Part shown: in pieces, positions 44,657-56,560 of the stretch
Numbering within the stretch: the first letter of the stretch is position 1
Layout of the letters: the number at the start of each line of letters is the position of its first letter
Assembly: GCF_014633365.1 (NCBI RefSeq)
Contig: NC_068345.1
Coordinates: forward strand, 14,826,058 to 14,890,057
Direction: 5' to 3'
DNA from: Diospyros lotus
Lineage: Eukaryota; Streptophyta; Magnoliopsida; Ericales; Ebenaceae
DNA: 64,000 nt
Position numbers and translations under genes: made by a program
Notes under the pieces: model-generated
Database searches by the model: none
The model's input: the letters and a program-made list of their open reading frames with translations, nothing else
Told to the model about the DNA's origin: nothing

Positions 44657-45789
44657 TGATAGAATTGTCTAGCAATGGCACCACAACCCAAGATGGGGGT
44701 GAATTGGGTTTTGAAAGACTTTAGTTTAATTTAAAAAAAAAAAATTGCCTCAACGAAATGATGGATTTAGTGCAAATGATATTGATCGATAAAAATGCTT
44801 GATAAGTTAAAGGCAATGAAATCAAAAGCAAGGAAGCCACCATCAATTTTTGAGTGATTTAACTAAATGAACTAAGTTACTATCTTAGCTCTTCACTAAA
44901 AATTTTAAAAACTTCACTAAACCCTCCTACTTGATCACAAGTAGGCCCTCTAATTCCCAAGACTATGAATTATAACTTCTTACTATCAAAGTAGGTCCTC
45001 TAGTACACTTGTTAGGAAAATACAACAAGATTACAATATGAAAAGATTTGAGAGATGAATTTCTTAGTTACAAGTTCTCTAAAAAATAATACAAGGCTTG
45101 AATTAAGAATACAATTGAATAACAAAGCCTTAAAAAAGAAAAAAATGTAAAACAATTGAGCACTTGAGTAGTTAAAACAAATTGAATGCTTGCAATAAAT
45201 TCACTAAGCTATTTAAATATCCACCAGCTCTGAATTTATAGGGCTTGACGAGTCATTTGAAAAATATGGTTGTTGGTGGTAGTTGGGGACATTAAATGAG
45301 CTCCAAAACTAGTCGTTGGAAAGTGTGTGAGAAAAACAATCGACAAATTCTAAGAATTGATTGACATGTTAGAACAAAAATTTGAAAATTGGTCGACATA
45401 AGGAGCAAAAACAGTTGACGCGCATGGTTGAGAGCCAACTTTTGATCGGTCAACAGGCTATTAAAGCCAGTCAACAACAAGGCTAAAAATAGTCAACCGT
45501 TCCTTAGAGAACTGGTCAATAGTTTATCCTTTACTTTTAAAAGATTTTGGTTTATTTTTCCAACACTTTAAAAACCATTTTGATAAAACAAATTCAAATG
45601 AATCTTATAATATAAAAACTTGATTTTTCAAGTGCCCTCAAGATGTTTAACATAGGATTGACAATATTTGAAATTAATTTTGATTTTGAAGCCAAATCTT
45701 CTTATAAAAAGATTTAGGGCATAAAGATAAAAACAAACAAGAAAATAATGTTTTGCATCATCAAAACCAAAATCAAGAACAAAATAACA
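44657..45789 (-). repeat. Copia F 5' LTR
   Basis: On minus it starts TGTTATTTTGTTC (45789), with TTTTGATGATGC typical of SIRE LTRs, and ends GACAATTCTATCA (44657) next to the PBS. It is about 1.1 kb. Several TGGTCGAC/GTCAAC-like motifs recur at about 45240-45530. Confidence 0.7.
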
Positions 45790-46641
45790 GTTAGCATGAT
45801 CATATCTTTAGGAGTTGATTCATATTTATAGATATCGTGGATGCCCGATGGTGTAGTTTGGTTGTTGGGCTGTGATTATCGAGTAGTTTGAGAGATTTTT
45901 GAAATACTATAAAGGTTCTTGATTAACTAGGTCCATCAGAGTAGACCAAGTTCACCTTGGTCTTCTATGTTAACTTGATTTGAGTTAAGTTAGATTAGTT
46001 AGTCTCTTTAAAGACAAATCTTGGAGATATAGGGACACGTGATGTATGGTGATTGATCGACAAACTCATAAGAGTATTAGAATAATTTATCTCTTAGTAT
46101 GATATTCCCTCATTAGCGTGATTAAACAATAACAATCAATACAAAGATATTGCGAGAGAGAAGGGATGCTCATGGATCAAATTAAATTAATTATTAAAAA
46201 TTAAATTAATTATAAAATAAAATCAAACCAATCCAACATAATTAAATTTGAGTTTAATTATTTTAAATCTTTCTCTAAACATTTATACGATCATATCAAA
46301 AATATAAATTTATAAAATTTGTTTTAACTAAAATTTAAAAAAAAACACTAATAACTTCGACGAATTATTATTATTCAATTTAAATAATAAATATAAGTAC
46401 ATCAGATAAGATATATAAAAATGTGTGTGATGGTTTAAAATATTGGTTGGGAAAAAAATTAAAATCCAAACCAAACGAATTGTAAAAACATAAAGTTGAA
46501 ACTAAATTGATTTATTTACATTAATTAAAATTTATCATTAATTAATTTATCCCAAACTATGAACACTTCTTTTCGTCCTTAACGATTATTTGAAATCTCA
46601 ATCCCACCAAATTCCCCTCCATCTCTCTCCATCTCTCTCTG
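45790..46641. promoter_or_regulatory. AT-rich region upstream of DiT1
   Basis: Between the Copia F LTR and the DiT1 start there is AT-rich DNA with no coding frame. The last 80 bp before the ATG are CT-rich (about 46610-46640), like many plant 5' UTRs. No single clear TATA box can be picked among the AT runs. Confidence 0.35.
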
Positions 46642-47447
46642 ATGGAGAGCTTTGCTCTCTGCTTTCCATCGTCCGCCGCCGCCTTTGGCCGTTCGCCTTG
46701 CACATCCCTGCGCCCACGATTTCGACCCTCCATTTCTCCGAAAACTACTTCCATTCTCAGCCCATTCTCCGACCAAATTCCTCCGCTCTCTCGCTCCTCA
46801 ATCCCAACTATTTCTTCCTCTTCAATCCTCTTCCGAGACCCACCAAGACCCAGAAATCAATCCGAGCCTCAGTCTCAGTAAATGCCCCAACCGTCAAATC
46901 GAAACCCCGAGGCGCCAAGCTTCTCCAGCTCGTGTTCGAAGTGTCGATAGGCATAATTGTTCGATTCTTCGTTCCGAAACCGCCCGAAGTTTCTCTGCAG
47001 GCTTGGCAGCTCCTCGCAATCTTCCTCTCGACGATTGCCGGCCTCGTGCTTAGTCCTTTGCCGGTCGGCGCGTGGGCGTTTCTCGGCCTCACGACCGCTG
47101 TTGTGACCTAAACGCTGTCGTTTTCGACCGCGTTCGCCGCGTTCACGAACGAAGTGATTTGGTTGATTGTGATTTCGTTCTTCTTCGCTCGAGGGTTCGC
47201 GAAGACTGGCCTCGGCGATAGGGTTGCGACCTACTTCGTGAATTGGCTGGGGAAGAGCACATTGGGGTTGTCTTATGGGCTGACTTTCAGTGAGGCCCTT
47301 ATTGCTCCGACAATGCCGGGCACTACGGCGAGGGCCGGCGGCGTGTTTTTTCCGATTATCAAGTCTTTGGCGCTGTCGGCCGGTAGTAAGCCCGGGGATC
47401 CATCGGCGAGGAAGCTTGGGTCTTATCTGATTCAATCCCAGCTTCAG
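46642..47447 (+). pseudogene. DIT1: DiT1 exon 1 (transit peptide and first membrane segments; two lesions)
   Basis: The start frame reads MESFALCFPSSAAAFGRSP and then a Ser/Pro-rich leader to a TAA at 46879-46881. The mature frame (RASVSVNAP, then ISIGIIVRF-like EVSIGIIVRFFVPKP) is one base out. The in-frame TAA is at 47109. The loop PGTTARAGG has Gly where homologues that I know have Ser. The exon ends at QSQLQ before GTTAGC. Confidence 0.8.
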
Positions 47448-48432
47448 GTTAGCTTGTGGTTTCCCTTAATTGGCTTCGAAACTTTTTCTTTTTTCTTTTT
47501 ATTGAACTTGGTTTTGCAATTGTTATATGCTGAATTATATTAATGTGGCCGCTAGTGTTGGGAGTATTCTGCGGAAAATATTGTTAGCTTGGAGATTCCT
47601 TTCAAGCTGATTACTTTCATCAGTTGTGAAATTGGAAACACGGGTTGACTTGTTCAGAGAGAATGGGGTACGTGCCCCGCGCCCGGGGTGGGGGGCGGAT
47701 GGAGGTGGTAACTTTTGCCCAGTAACTGTGGCAAGAGCCATTTCCTTGATTGAAAGGTTGAGAGGTAATAGCGTTGGCACTACTTAGCCAACATATAAAG
47801 CTTGAACTATTACAAGTTATGTGATTTCATTATCTTCCTTCTATGAGCGTTAGGATCATCAGTTGTGAAATTGGTAAAAACTGTTTTCTTGATGGAAAAG
47901 ATTGAGAGGTAATGGCATTGATTATACTTTTTCTAGTTAGGAAGGCACTGCTTAACAAACATAAAATGCTTGTATTATCATAATTTATTCCATTTTAATT
48001 ATCTTCTATGTGTGTGAGGATTACATGGGGGAATTCGCCTTCAAGGGTGAAATAAGGAGATGGTATGCAAATTTTTTATGAGAACCCAAGTAGGACTGGT
48101 TAATTTTGGTGCTTACACGGTTGTCCATGTATTTGTATTTTGAAAACTTTTGTTCTTGGAGCAGTTGAGTTTATCTTCCTCCATTGGATTTTTTTTGGTC
48201 AAACATATGCATAACATGCCAAGATGCTAATATTGATTATGGCAGATCTCATTCTGTTTTATCAATTGATTAAGCAGCAAAGTCGCAATTCTGTTGTTCT
48301 GATATAGTTATTTGATTCCTTTATATTTATTTTATGAGGACTGCAAACTGTTTTCTTTTTCTATGCTTCATTTCCATGTTTCATGGCATGCTATGTATGA
48401 CTTATGCATTGCTGTTGTCTGATGCATGACAG

Positions 48433-48746
48433 TCTGCTGGTAACTCTAGTGCTCTTTTCCTAACTGCTGCAGCTCAAAACTTGTTGTGCCTAAAACTAGC
48501 TCAGGAGCTTGGGGTGATAATTACAAGCCCATGGGTTTCTTTGTTCAAGGCTGCTAGTTTACCGGCAATTATTTCTCTCCTAGTAACTCCTCTTATCTTG
48601 TACAAACTTTATCCTCCTGAAACAAAGGACACACCCGATGCTCCTGCCATGGCTACAAAAAAGCTAGAGCTTTTGGGTCCTGTAACGAGCAATGAATGGG
48701 TGATGATTGGTACAATGCTTCTTGCAGTCTCCTTGTGTGTCTTTGG
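48433..48746 (+). CDS. DIT1: DiT1 exon 2
   Basis: It follows ATGACAG and ends before GTAAGT. It reads SAGNSSALFLTAAAQNLL, then FKAASLPAIISLLVTPLIL (membrane segment), YPPETKDTPDAP and NEWVMIGTMLLAVSLCVFG. There are no defects. Confidence 0.9.
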
Positions 48747-51671
48747 GTAAGTATGAACTTGTTATTGTTTCTTATGCTATTCTTCTGGAATATCCTTTTG
48801 AAATTGATTTGTTGCAAATTGCTATGAGAAACGTATCATAGGTTACCATCACTGTCGGTTAACTTTATCATCAGTTAGGGAAGTGTATGCAAGCGTGCTG
48901 CCAACAAAATATAATGGGAATTAGGTAAGCATTCTGCAAGGATCTAAAATATGTTACTTTATAATGGGAATTATTTTTCAAAGTATGAAAGACCTTGAAT
49001 ACAGACAGTATAGCTCTCAACTGTTCTTACTTGGGTTCAAGTATTTGATAAGTTGAGATCTGGTAAAGGAGGATAACATTATGTGCAATTAACCAATAGG
49101 TTTACCGTTTACCCAGTTATCCACTTGTGACAAAGAAACAAGGAAGCTTTTGAAAGGAGTAGAACAGGGATTATGCTAGCAATATTGCTTTTACACCCCT
49201 TCTTGTTGAAGCTACCACAAGAAACCTCTTGAATATGGGGTCCAAGATTGTGTAGGTTGCTTTGGTAATTACAAGCTAGCAAGCAATCCATAAAGCACAT
49301 TTTTTTTTCCTTCTTAAGTCACTGCAATATATATGGGAAAAAAAAAATCAAATTTAGGGATGTGAGTGATATTGCCCTTATAGTCACTATTGAGGTAGAT
49401 TTTGTGTACGCCATAATTAACAACAACATATTAAAGTAGTAAACTACATAGTGAATTACATGAAAACTTGAGTAAAAGAAATAACTGGTTGGTTTGGTTA
49501 TAAGACTGACTTAACTTCCGATCATTTTTCATTATTTAAGCCCATCAGCCTAGATAGAAGCTCTCTTGTTTGTTTAACTTCATGATTCCCTAAAAGGTTG
49601 AAGATTTGAATGCTGAAACTCTCAAATAATCTTTTTTATTCAAAATTCTTGGGGATGTTGAAGTTAAAGCCTCTGAATAGGAATCCTGTCTTGTATATAT
49701 CTTCAATCTTCGTACGATGAAGTCTGTGTGCATAACCACATCCATTTTTTGTACTTGTGCTTGTCTCAGGTTTGATATTATCTACAATGCCAAAAAAAGC
49801 ATTTTGCATACGTATTTCTACTTATTCATTAATATATTTATAGTCTAAGTGTAAATTCATTACACTTCACAAAATAATCTATTTCTAAATTGAGCAGGAA
49901 ATTTAGATTAATTCCATATGGGTTGACTTCATATCATGTTTGTGGAGGATCGACTTTGACTTCCTTTATGATGCTGGAAGTGTTCTTTTTTTAAAATCCA
50001 CAGAAGTTTAACCTTTTATGTTTTCTTTCCAATGTTGTAAGAATGGAATCAATTGATGCCAGATGAAATAGTTATAACCAAAATAGAAAAGTTATCTCAA
50101 TCTTAAACAGTTCAATTTTTTCAATTTCATCTATTGGACTCCAGATTTAATTCTGCTTGCATCTGACATTCCTGAAAGCTTATACCACTTTAATTTCTAA
50201 TCAAAGGTTCAAAATGCTGCTTGTTTTTTTTTTTTACAAATTACAAGATCCAATTTTGTCACCAATTTGACAACACCAAAATTCCGAATAATATCCAATC
50301 ATGTTATTCATATAATCTTAATGTAGTAGTTGGAATTGGCAAAAGAACAAAAAAATCAAAGTCAGGCATTCCTCAAGGTTTCCCACTGTTTTAGTCACCA
50401 CCTTGTTACACCCCTAACTTAAATAGCCACAACCAATCCTCACCATACTAACCATACCCAGTTATACTACCAAATTGCAAACCCCATTTTCCTACACCCA
50501 TCCCAACCCTAAGTGGCCATCACCTTGCAGACAAAATACATATGCATGTGTAATTTTGCATTAATTTACATATGTATGTGTGCTTGCCTGCAAGTTTTCT
50601 TAGTTTCATTCAGAATGGGTTGATGGTTATGGGGCTTTGTGTGTGTGTTTTGGTGGGGGAGGGGATTCAGCAGTGGGGGTGGTGGAGGAAGAGGGTAGTG
50701 CATATCAGAAGAAAGGGAGAGAAGATAGATCATAAGATTGTGGTTCTAATCTAGTTTTACCCAAGCTGAGAGAGAGACTGAGGGAGGGAGGGGGTGGAGG
50801 AAGAGATATTGTCTAGTGTGTCAAGACAATGAATTTTATTTTACTTTTTGTTTTGGTTATCCATCGGTTTAATTGTCTTGTTATCATATTAAAATATTTT
50901 TGGGAAAAGCATTGTTTTGCTTATAATAAATATTTGCTCAAGCATCTTATTATTTGTTCTGTTACTCATTGTATGCTAAATTGGTTAAAATGACCAAAGT
51001 GGTGCTAAACATATTACTTTGCAGGGCCACTAGCTTATTTTGAACCAAGGAGGACTGTGTCAATATAAATTTCAAACATCAGATATTTGATTTTATAAGT
51101 TAATTTAAATTATATTTTTTTGGGAAAAGGCACATCCTCTATGCATGGGGCTACAACTCTTGTGTGAGAGGAAAGGGTTGGATGTAAACAACCTCACTTA
51201 GCAAATGCCAAGAGGCAGTCTATGTGCTTTGACCTCCTGACATTCAGGTCAGAGAAAAACGACCTACCTGCTATGCTAACACCTGCTCTCTTCTACTGGT
51301 GAAAGAATTGAATTTGAAAATCCTGTATTGCAATCAGTCATTTTTAAAGTGACTCTAAATAGTGAGTTGCTGTTTCATTTGCGCCTTAGTGATGTTGCTC
51401 GGTGTAGTTACTTTGGAATGTTTCCTTTCTGTTAACTATCTATTTTGTGGATAGACAACATTTAATTGACTTATGGATTTATTAATTTATTCCAGATTGT
51501 GTACCAAAATGAGTCATATTTCCTTGGTGGAACTGTCTACAATTTATAAAGCATTCAAGTTCATATTCTGGCAACTGTTAGCTGCAAACTGCAATAGCTG
51601 CAAAATGGTTGTTATCCTTGAATAACTTTATGTGCTAGACTGAGCATTATTGGTCTTGGTTTTGCATGCAG
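48747..51671 (+). other. DiT1 intron 2 (2.9 kb), no recognised element
   Basis: GT-AG intron, AT-rich. Contains a GA-rich patch (about 50765-50805) and a T run (about 50224-50237). I see no coding region or paired terminal repeats. Confidence 0.6.
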
Positions 51672-52120
51672 AGAGGCTCTTGGTATAACAAGTGTTGCTG
51701 CTGCTATGCTTGCCTTATCAATACTCTTGTTGTTGGGGGTGCTTGATTGGGATGACTGCTTGAGTGAAAAATCAGCATGGGATACCTTGGCATGGTTTGC
51801 CATTCTAGTGGGTATGGCAGGCCAATTGACTAACCTTGTGATTGTACCTTGGATGTCTGATTGTGTGGCAAATGTCCTTAAGTCCTCCTCTTTGAACAGG
51901 CCTGCTGCATTTGGTGTTCTTCAGGCAGCTTACTTCTTCATCCACTACTTGTTTGTGAGTCAAACTGGTCATGTTGGAGCTTTATACCAAGCATTTCTCG
52001 CTATGAACTTGGCATCTGGGGTACCTGGTGTGTTGGCAGCATTTGGCTTAACTTACGTTACAAACCTATTTGGTGCTCTAACTCATTATAGCAGTGGTCA
52101 GGCTGCTGTCTACTATGGAG
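51672..52120 (+). CDS. DIT1: DiT1 exon 3
   Basis: The acceptor GCATGCAG is followed by a frame giving EALGITSVAAAMLALSIL, DWDDCLSEKSAWDTLAWFA, then several hydrophobic helices and LFGALTHYSSGQAAVYYG. It ends GGAG before GTGTGC. Open throughout. Confidence 0.92.
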
Positions 52121-53414
52121 GTGTGCCTATTTCTTCTTCTTTAATTTTCTGGGAACTGAAAACAGGTGACTTATAAATGCAGTTTACAAGGGATAATGCC
52201 AAAGAATGTCTTTTTACTCATTTCATTAGTTATGTCCCTTTTTGATAATAAAGCTTTACTTTTCAGGCTGGGATAGCAATTGACCCAGGAAACTAGCCCC
52301 CCCCCCCCCCCCCCCCCCCCACAAACAAAAAAACAGTAGATGAAACACTATTGGGATGGGTATTAAAGGGTTTAAACAGGGTGTTGTTGTTTGAGTACTA
52401 AATGCACGTCTTATTTGAATTAGGTTTTGTATGTAAAGGTTTTCTGGCGATTGGGAAAAAGAACCATCTAAAATGGCCATGGAAACCTTCCCCTTTGAAC
52501 TTCTAATTAGTGACAATAAAGATGCATATAATACAGGATCATTAGGGCTTTTCACAGGAGCACCCTGCAACACCCTGTGTCTTGATATGATGCATGCATT
52601 TATTAGGAACGAAAATGTGGTTTGTGATACATTGATGTGTACTGTAGTCATTATGCATAAAAGCCTTGAAAATACTGAGAATATTGCATGCCCTAGTTAT
52701 TATGGCATGAGAAGGTAGTAGGTAGCTAAGAGAGCCTTAGGAAAAGATTTAAGGATATAAATGAGCTTAAAAGACCTAAAATAGGCCCATTAAGGAAGAA
52801 ATTTAAAATTTGGAATGGGCTTAAAAATGGGCCCAAATTTTTAATGAGCTTAGTGGGCCCAAAGTATTTAAAAATTTGGATTGGGCTTAAGTTAATCCCA
52901 ATGGTCAGTATGGTATTTATAACGATGTTTGCAGGAAGTTGGCAGTTAACTGTTGCAGAGAAGCCTAGTTGTTTAAGTAGTTATGTTAGCGTGTTATTTG
53001 TATGGTTAATTTATTTACTGTAAGTTAGTTAGTTAGCTGCACTATCAGTTAGTTGGAGGGTTGTTAGTTAAAAATTAGTTAGGGAATTCCCTCCAAAACA
53101 GAAAAAAAAAAAAAACTCTTCCGTCCAACACCCTTGCATCAAAGCTATTGCATTCATTTTCTGGGAATAAAAGTCAGATTTCAGTTTCCTTTCCATAAGA
53201 AGGAATAGAAAGAAACGAAGAATTGAAATCATATCTAATTTAATGCTGTATATACATAGATGCACTTAGGCCAATTTTGGTGGAAAGCTATTGGCAGGGC
53301 ATTCATGTTTTTCAGATTGTAAAAGAGGGACATTTTAAGCTCTATCATTTTGCATGTTGTGTATCTTTTGCAGTGTGAAGGTTGATATAATTATTTTCTG
53401 TTCTGATTGAACAG
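52121..53414 (+). repeat. DiT1 intron 3 with a 23-bp C tract
   Basis: A pure C run covers about 52298-52320, and an A run about 53101-53115. Otherwise this is unremarkable intron DNA with several AGTTAGTTAG repeats (about 53020-53080). Confidence 0.6.
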
Positions 53415-53530
53415 CTGGTTATGTAGACCTCCCTGATATGTTCAAGATTGGCTTTATAATTGCCCTTATTAATGCTATAATCTGGGGAGTTGTCGGCTCA
53501 TTCTGGTGGAAATTCTTGGGCCTTTGCTAA
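53415..53530 (+). CDS. DIT1: DiT1 exon 4 and stop
   Basis: The acceptor TTGAACAG is followed by AGYVDLPDMFKIGFIIALIN and WGVVGSFWWKFLGLC, then TAA at 53528-53530. The last residue is Cys where homologues end in Tyr or Trp. Confidence 0.92.
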
Positions 53531-53854
53531 AACTCTTGATTTCCATGTAAGTAGATGTTGATTTGTTTTTTGGTTGTGTTGTGTGATGCCCCTCCATTGC
53601 AGGCCATGTTGGAACAAGTATCACTTATTTCTAATGGAAATCCTCTCAATTTTGGCTCCGATTTAGGTGGTGGTGCTCATCTTAATTCTTTACTTTCATC
53701 ACTGTCTCCTCTTCTTCTTCACAGCATGATTGATATGAGCACAAGAGACTATAAATCTTGTTGCTGAACTCGCACAAGATGTACATAATGGGATTAGCTC
53801 AAATGCAGTGCAGCTCTATGTTTGTGTGTCATTGTTGGTATTTCATTTTCAAGC
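53531..53854 (+). other. DiT1 3' flank, probable 3' UTR
   Basis: It directly follows the stop codon. There is no coding signal. No single clear polyadenylation signal stands out before the retroelement fragment at 53855. Confidence 0.4.
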
Positions 53855-55204
53855 ATACAAATATCCTAAATATTCTTTATACAAAATCTACCATTATCTA
53901 GAATATTCAAAATATCTTGTATCTAGATTTCTTCATGTAAGGGCCATGATTAGCAAGACATAAACTCATCTATCTTTTGAACATGGTAGCTCATTTTGTA
54001 TTGTGAACTTGCAGGGCGACATCTTCCTTGGCCTATGGGTGATGCTCTCGTCGTTGTGTAATGCCTTAACTTTTCTTCGAATTGCCACAAGTCTTCTTGT
54101 GCCTCCCATGTTGCTTCAGACTCAGTCAATCCCTTCCACTTGATTAGGTATTGCTTGCGAAGAGGTACTTCCCATCTTGTAACAACTCGTTTTGCCAAAA
54201 CCTCATCAACCTCCTTGTCAAAAGAATTAGTCACAATTGGGGATGCCCATTGTTACTCATTTCGGCTAAGGTCTTCCATATGCTTCAAAATACTCAAATG
54301 GAAGACGAGATGAATCTTTAAGTAGGTCAAGGTGATAGGAAACCTTGTCAACCTTAGCAATCACCGGGAATGACCCTTCATATCTCCTTACCAAGCCTTT
54401 GTGTACACTTTGGTATGCCTTGAATTGTTGAGGTATCACCTTCACGTGGACTTGGTCATCAACTTTGAACTCCATGGGCCGCCTCTTATTGTCTGCCCAC
54501 TTTTTCATGCCCTGCCATGCCTTCTCTAAGCAAGAACGGGCTAAGTCGGCATGCTTCTCCCAAGACTTAGCCATTTGGTATGCACCGAGGCTTTTCCTTC
54601 CATCAGATGTAGTGGACAAGGTGTGGGGTGTTAATGGCTGTTGTCTAGTCACCAACTCGAATGGACCCTATTTCGTGGCCTCATTTTGTTGCAAATTGTA
54701 AGAAAACTGAGCGACATCTAGGATCCTAGTCCAATCCCACTAATTGGCACTTACAAAGTGTCGGAGATAACACTCCAACAACGCATTTACTCATTCCATC
54801 TGTCCATCAATCTACGGGTGAAAGCTTGCTTAGAAGTGTAGATCCAAACCATAGAGTTTGTACAACTCCGTCCACAACCTCCCAATGAAGCGGGGATCGC
54901 AATCACTTATGATGCTTCGCAGTAATCCCCAATGCTTCATTACATTCTTGAAAAATAGTCTTGCTTCTTCCTCTGTTGTGCAATCCTTATGGCCGAATTG
55001 AAAGTGCCATACTTAGAAAACCTGTCAACCACCATCGTGATTGACCCGAACCCTTTAGACTTGGATAAAGAACTAATGAAGTCCATAGTGATTGAATCCC
55101 ATGGACGCTCCTGGACCAGTAGAGATTCCAACAATCCTGCTTGTCTTGCCTCGCAAGTCCATAATACAAAATGGGCTACCATGTTCGAAAGAGGGACGGA
55201 TTTA
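53855..55204 (-). mobile_element. Chromovirus fragment E1 (integrase, chromodomain, truncated 3' LTR)
   Basis: On minus: integrase core (55110-54990: LLVQERPWDSITMDFISSL, MVVDRFSKYGTF), integrase C-terminus (54655-54266: HADLARSCLEKAWQGMKKW, FKVDDQVHVKV, VHKGLVRRYEGSFPVI, KVSYHLDL), then a clear chromodomain (54234-53950: EVLAKRVVTRWE, KQYLIKWKGLTESEATWEA, LWQFEEK). A 106-bp start of an LTR (53960 to about 53855) follows and is truncated. At 55205 it abuts an inverted LTR of the same family. Confidence 0.85.
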
Positions 55205-55763
55205 TGACTTGCCAAACATGGCTCTTAAATGGAGAAATCTAGATACAAGATATTTTGAATATTCTAGATGATGGTAGATTTTTTTATGAACAATATTTAC
55301 GATATTTGTATGGATATTTTCATAGAGAATTCTAGAGAGTGGCTTTCTCCATAACTTGGCACAATAATCTAGAGAAAGCTAGGCTAGACCGTGGAAAGTT
55401 TTATTGTAGATATTTTGTAAGAATTATCAAGAGACCAAATATTGGCCATTGGATCAACTTGATCCTAGCCATCCATTTGAGGAAGCTTTGCTTATAAATA
55501 GGTAGGAGGCTCATTTGTACAAAGGTAGAGTGAAGTGAGTGTAAAGTGAGGTACAAAGCATTGTAAAGCTTCTTGTATAATATAAAACATTCTCCCAAAC
55601 TCTTGTGTTCTCGTTTTCCTTCTTGTCTAAGTGTAATTTTTCTTGTGCCTAAGTCCTAACCTCAAGGCCAAGTTAAAGGCTAACTTAGTGTGAAAACCAC
55701 GAGAGGCAGATGTTGGGAGATGCTAAGGCGGCATGGTGCTTGAAAATCACAAAGTCCATGACA
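55205..55763 (+). repeat. Gypsy E2 5' LTR
   Basis: This 559-bp LTR runs from TGACTTGCCA to GTCCATGACA. The first 100 bp match 53855-53960 as an inverted repeat. The PBS GTTGGTATTAGAGC follows at 55764, with one base changed from the usual TATCAGAGC. Confidence 0.82.
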
Positions 55764-56560
55764 GTTGGTATTAGAGCTTAGGTTCAACTCTTGGATTTAG
55801 CTTGGCATGATGGCAACTAAGGGGAATGGTTCTGACACTACCGAGGTGGAATGTGGGTGAGAGGTTAAACCCATAGTTGAGGGTAAGAAAAACTCTAAGC
55901 GTGAGTGTAGCAAAAGCTGACCGTGGGTTGCCACGTTGGAGACTTGAGGGAGTTTTCCTCAACATAGGGGAACGTATAGAGATGGTGGAGAATTCACTCT
56001 CAACCTTTGAGTCTCATGCCTTAGAACAACTTGACGTCGTCAAGGAGGAACAAGGTACTATAAGGGGCGAATTTGCGGTATTGGAGGTGAAGGTGATGGA
56101 CTCCATTGTGAGGATCCAAAACCAAGTAAATAAGCTTTGCAAGGACTTGCACAAGGATGTTGTTGCTTGAAAAAGGGCATCAACTAGCGCAGGTACAAGT
56201 ACAGTTATAGCATCCCTGAGGGTTGACTACCCCAAGCCAAAGGAGTTCGATGGCAAACGTGACGCTAAAGAGTTGGATGACTTCTTGTGGTGCTTGGAGG
56301 TATACTTTGAAGGCTTGAACATTGTTGATGAAGTAATCAAGGTACGTACTTCAACTATGTATCTTACAGACACCATAGCTTTATGGTGGCAACATAAACA
56401 CGCTGACATAAATAAGGGTGCTTGTAAGATAGATAGTTGGGATGACTTGGAGGATCATGCCAATCACTTGGGGACGGTGTTTAAGGTGTTGCGAGAAAAT
56501 GATCTCTACATCAAGAAGGAGAAATACTTTTTTGCCAAGGTAGAGGTGCACTTCCTTGGG
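55764..56560 (+). pseudogene. Gypsy E2 gag fused by deletion to an RT piece, then cut by hAT H
   Basis: Starting near ATG 55808, frames carry a coiled coil (55980-56165: ERIEMVENSLSTFESHALEQ and onward), then DYPKPKEFDGKRDAKELDDF, YFEGLNIVDEVIKV and ALWWQHKH of the gag core. At about 56450 the reading passes straight into RT thumb sequence (LEDHANHLGTVFKVLREN, YIKKEKYFFAKVEVHFLG), skipping gag end, protease and most of RT. The hAT element starts at 56561; HFLGH resumes at 63992. Confidence 0.8.

Larger units (their letters stand above)
31829..45789 (-). mobile_element. Copia F: SIRE-like Ty1/Copia element, heavily interrupted and truncated
   Basis: Read on minus: 5' LTR (45789-44657), PBS ATTGGTATCAGAACC (44656-44642), gag start (about 44600-44520), a break by L3, gag core (39931 to about 38600), a break by the 32.8-38.6 kb insert, then second CCHC, protease and start of GAG-pre-integrase (32756-31829). 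RT, RNase H and the 3' LTR are missing. The gag reading across L3 rejoins as SISRSPYFDG plus YWKKCMSCF, showing one original element. Confidence 0.7.
46642..53530 (+). pseudogene. DIT1: Plastid 2-oxoglutarate/malate translocator DiT1, with frameshift and nonsense codon
   Basis: The family protein sits in the inner plastid envelope and exchanges 2-oxoglutarate for malate, supplying carbon skeletons for ammonia assimilation. Exons are 46642-47447, 48433-48746, 51672-52120 and 53415-53530; all junctions are GT-AG and phases 0, 2, 1 match. Motifs: FVPKPPEVSLQAWQLLAIFL, GLVLSPLPVGAWAFLGL, FTNEVIWLIVISFFFARGF, LGKSTLGLSYGL, CLSEKSAWDTLAWFA, LFGALTHYSSGQAAVYYG, WGVVGSFWWKFLGL. About 561 codons, normal for the family. 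Two defects: the ATG at 46642 is in a different frame from the mature protein (a shift is needed between about 46700 and 46860), and TAA at 47109-47111 replaces the Lys codon usual in VVTKTL. Exons 2-4 are intact, so either this is a young pseudogene or exon 1 has sequence errors. Confidence 0.85.

Noticed and set aside
46590..46641. Upstream TTG-initiated extension of the DiT1 mature frame
   Set aside because: The frame has no ATG before the mature region. A non-ATG start is unlikely, and the ATG at 46642 with a later frameshift explains the data better.
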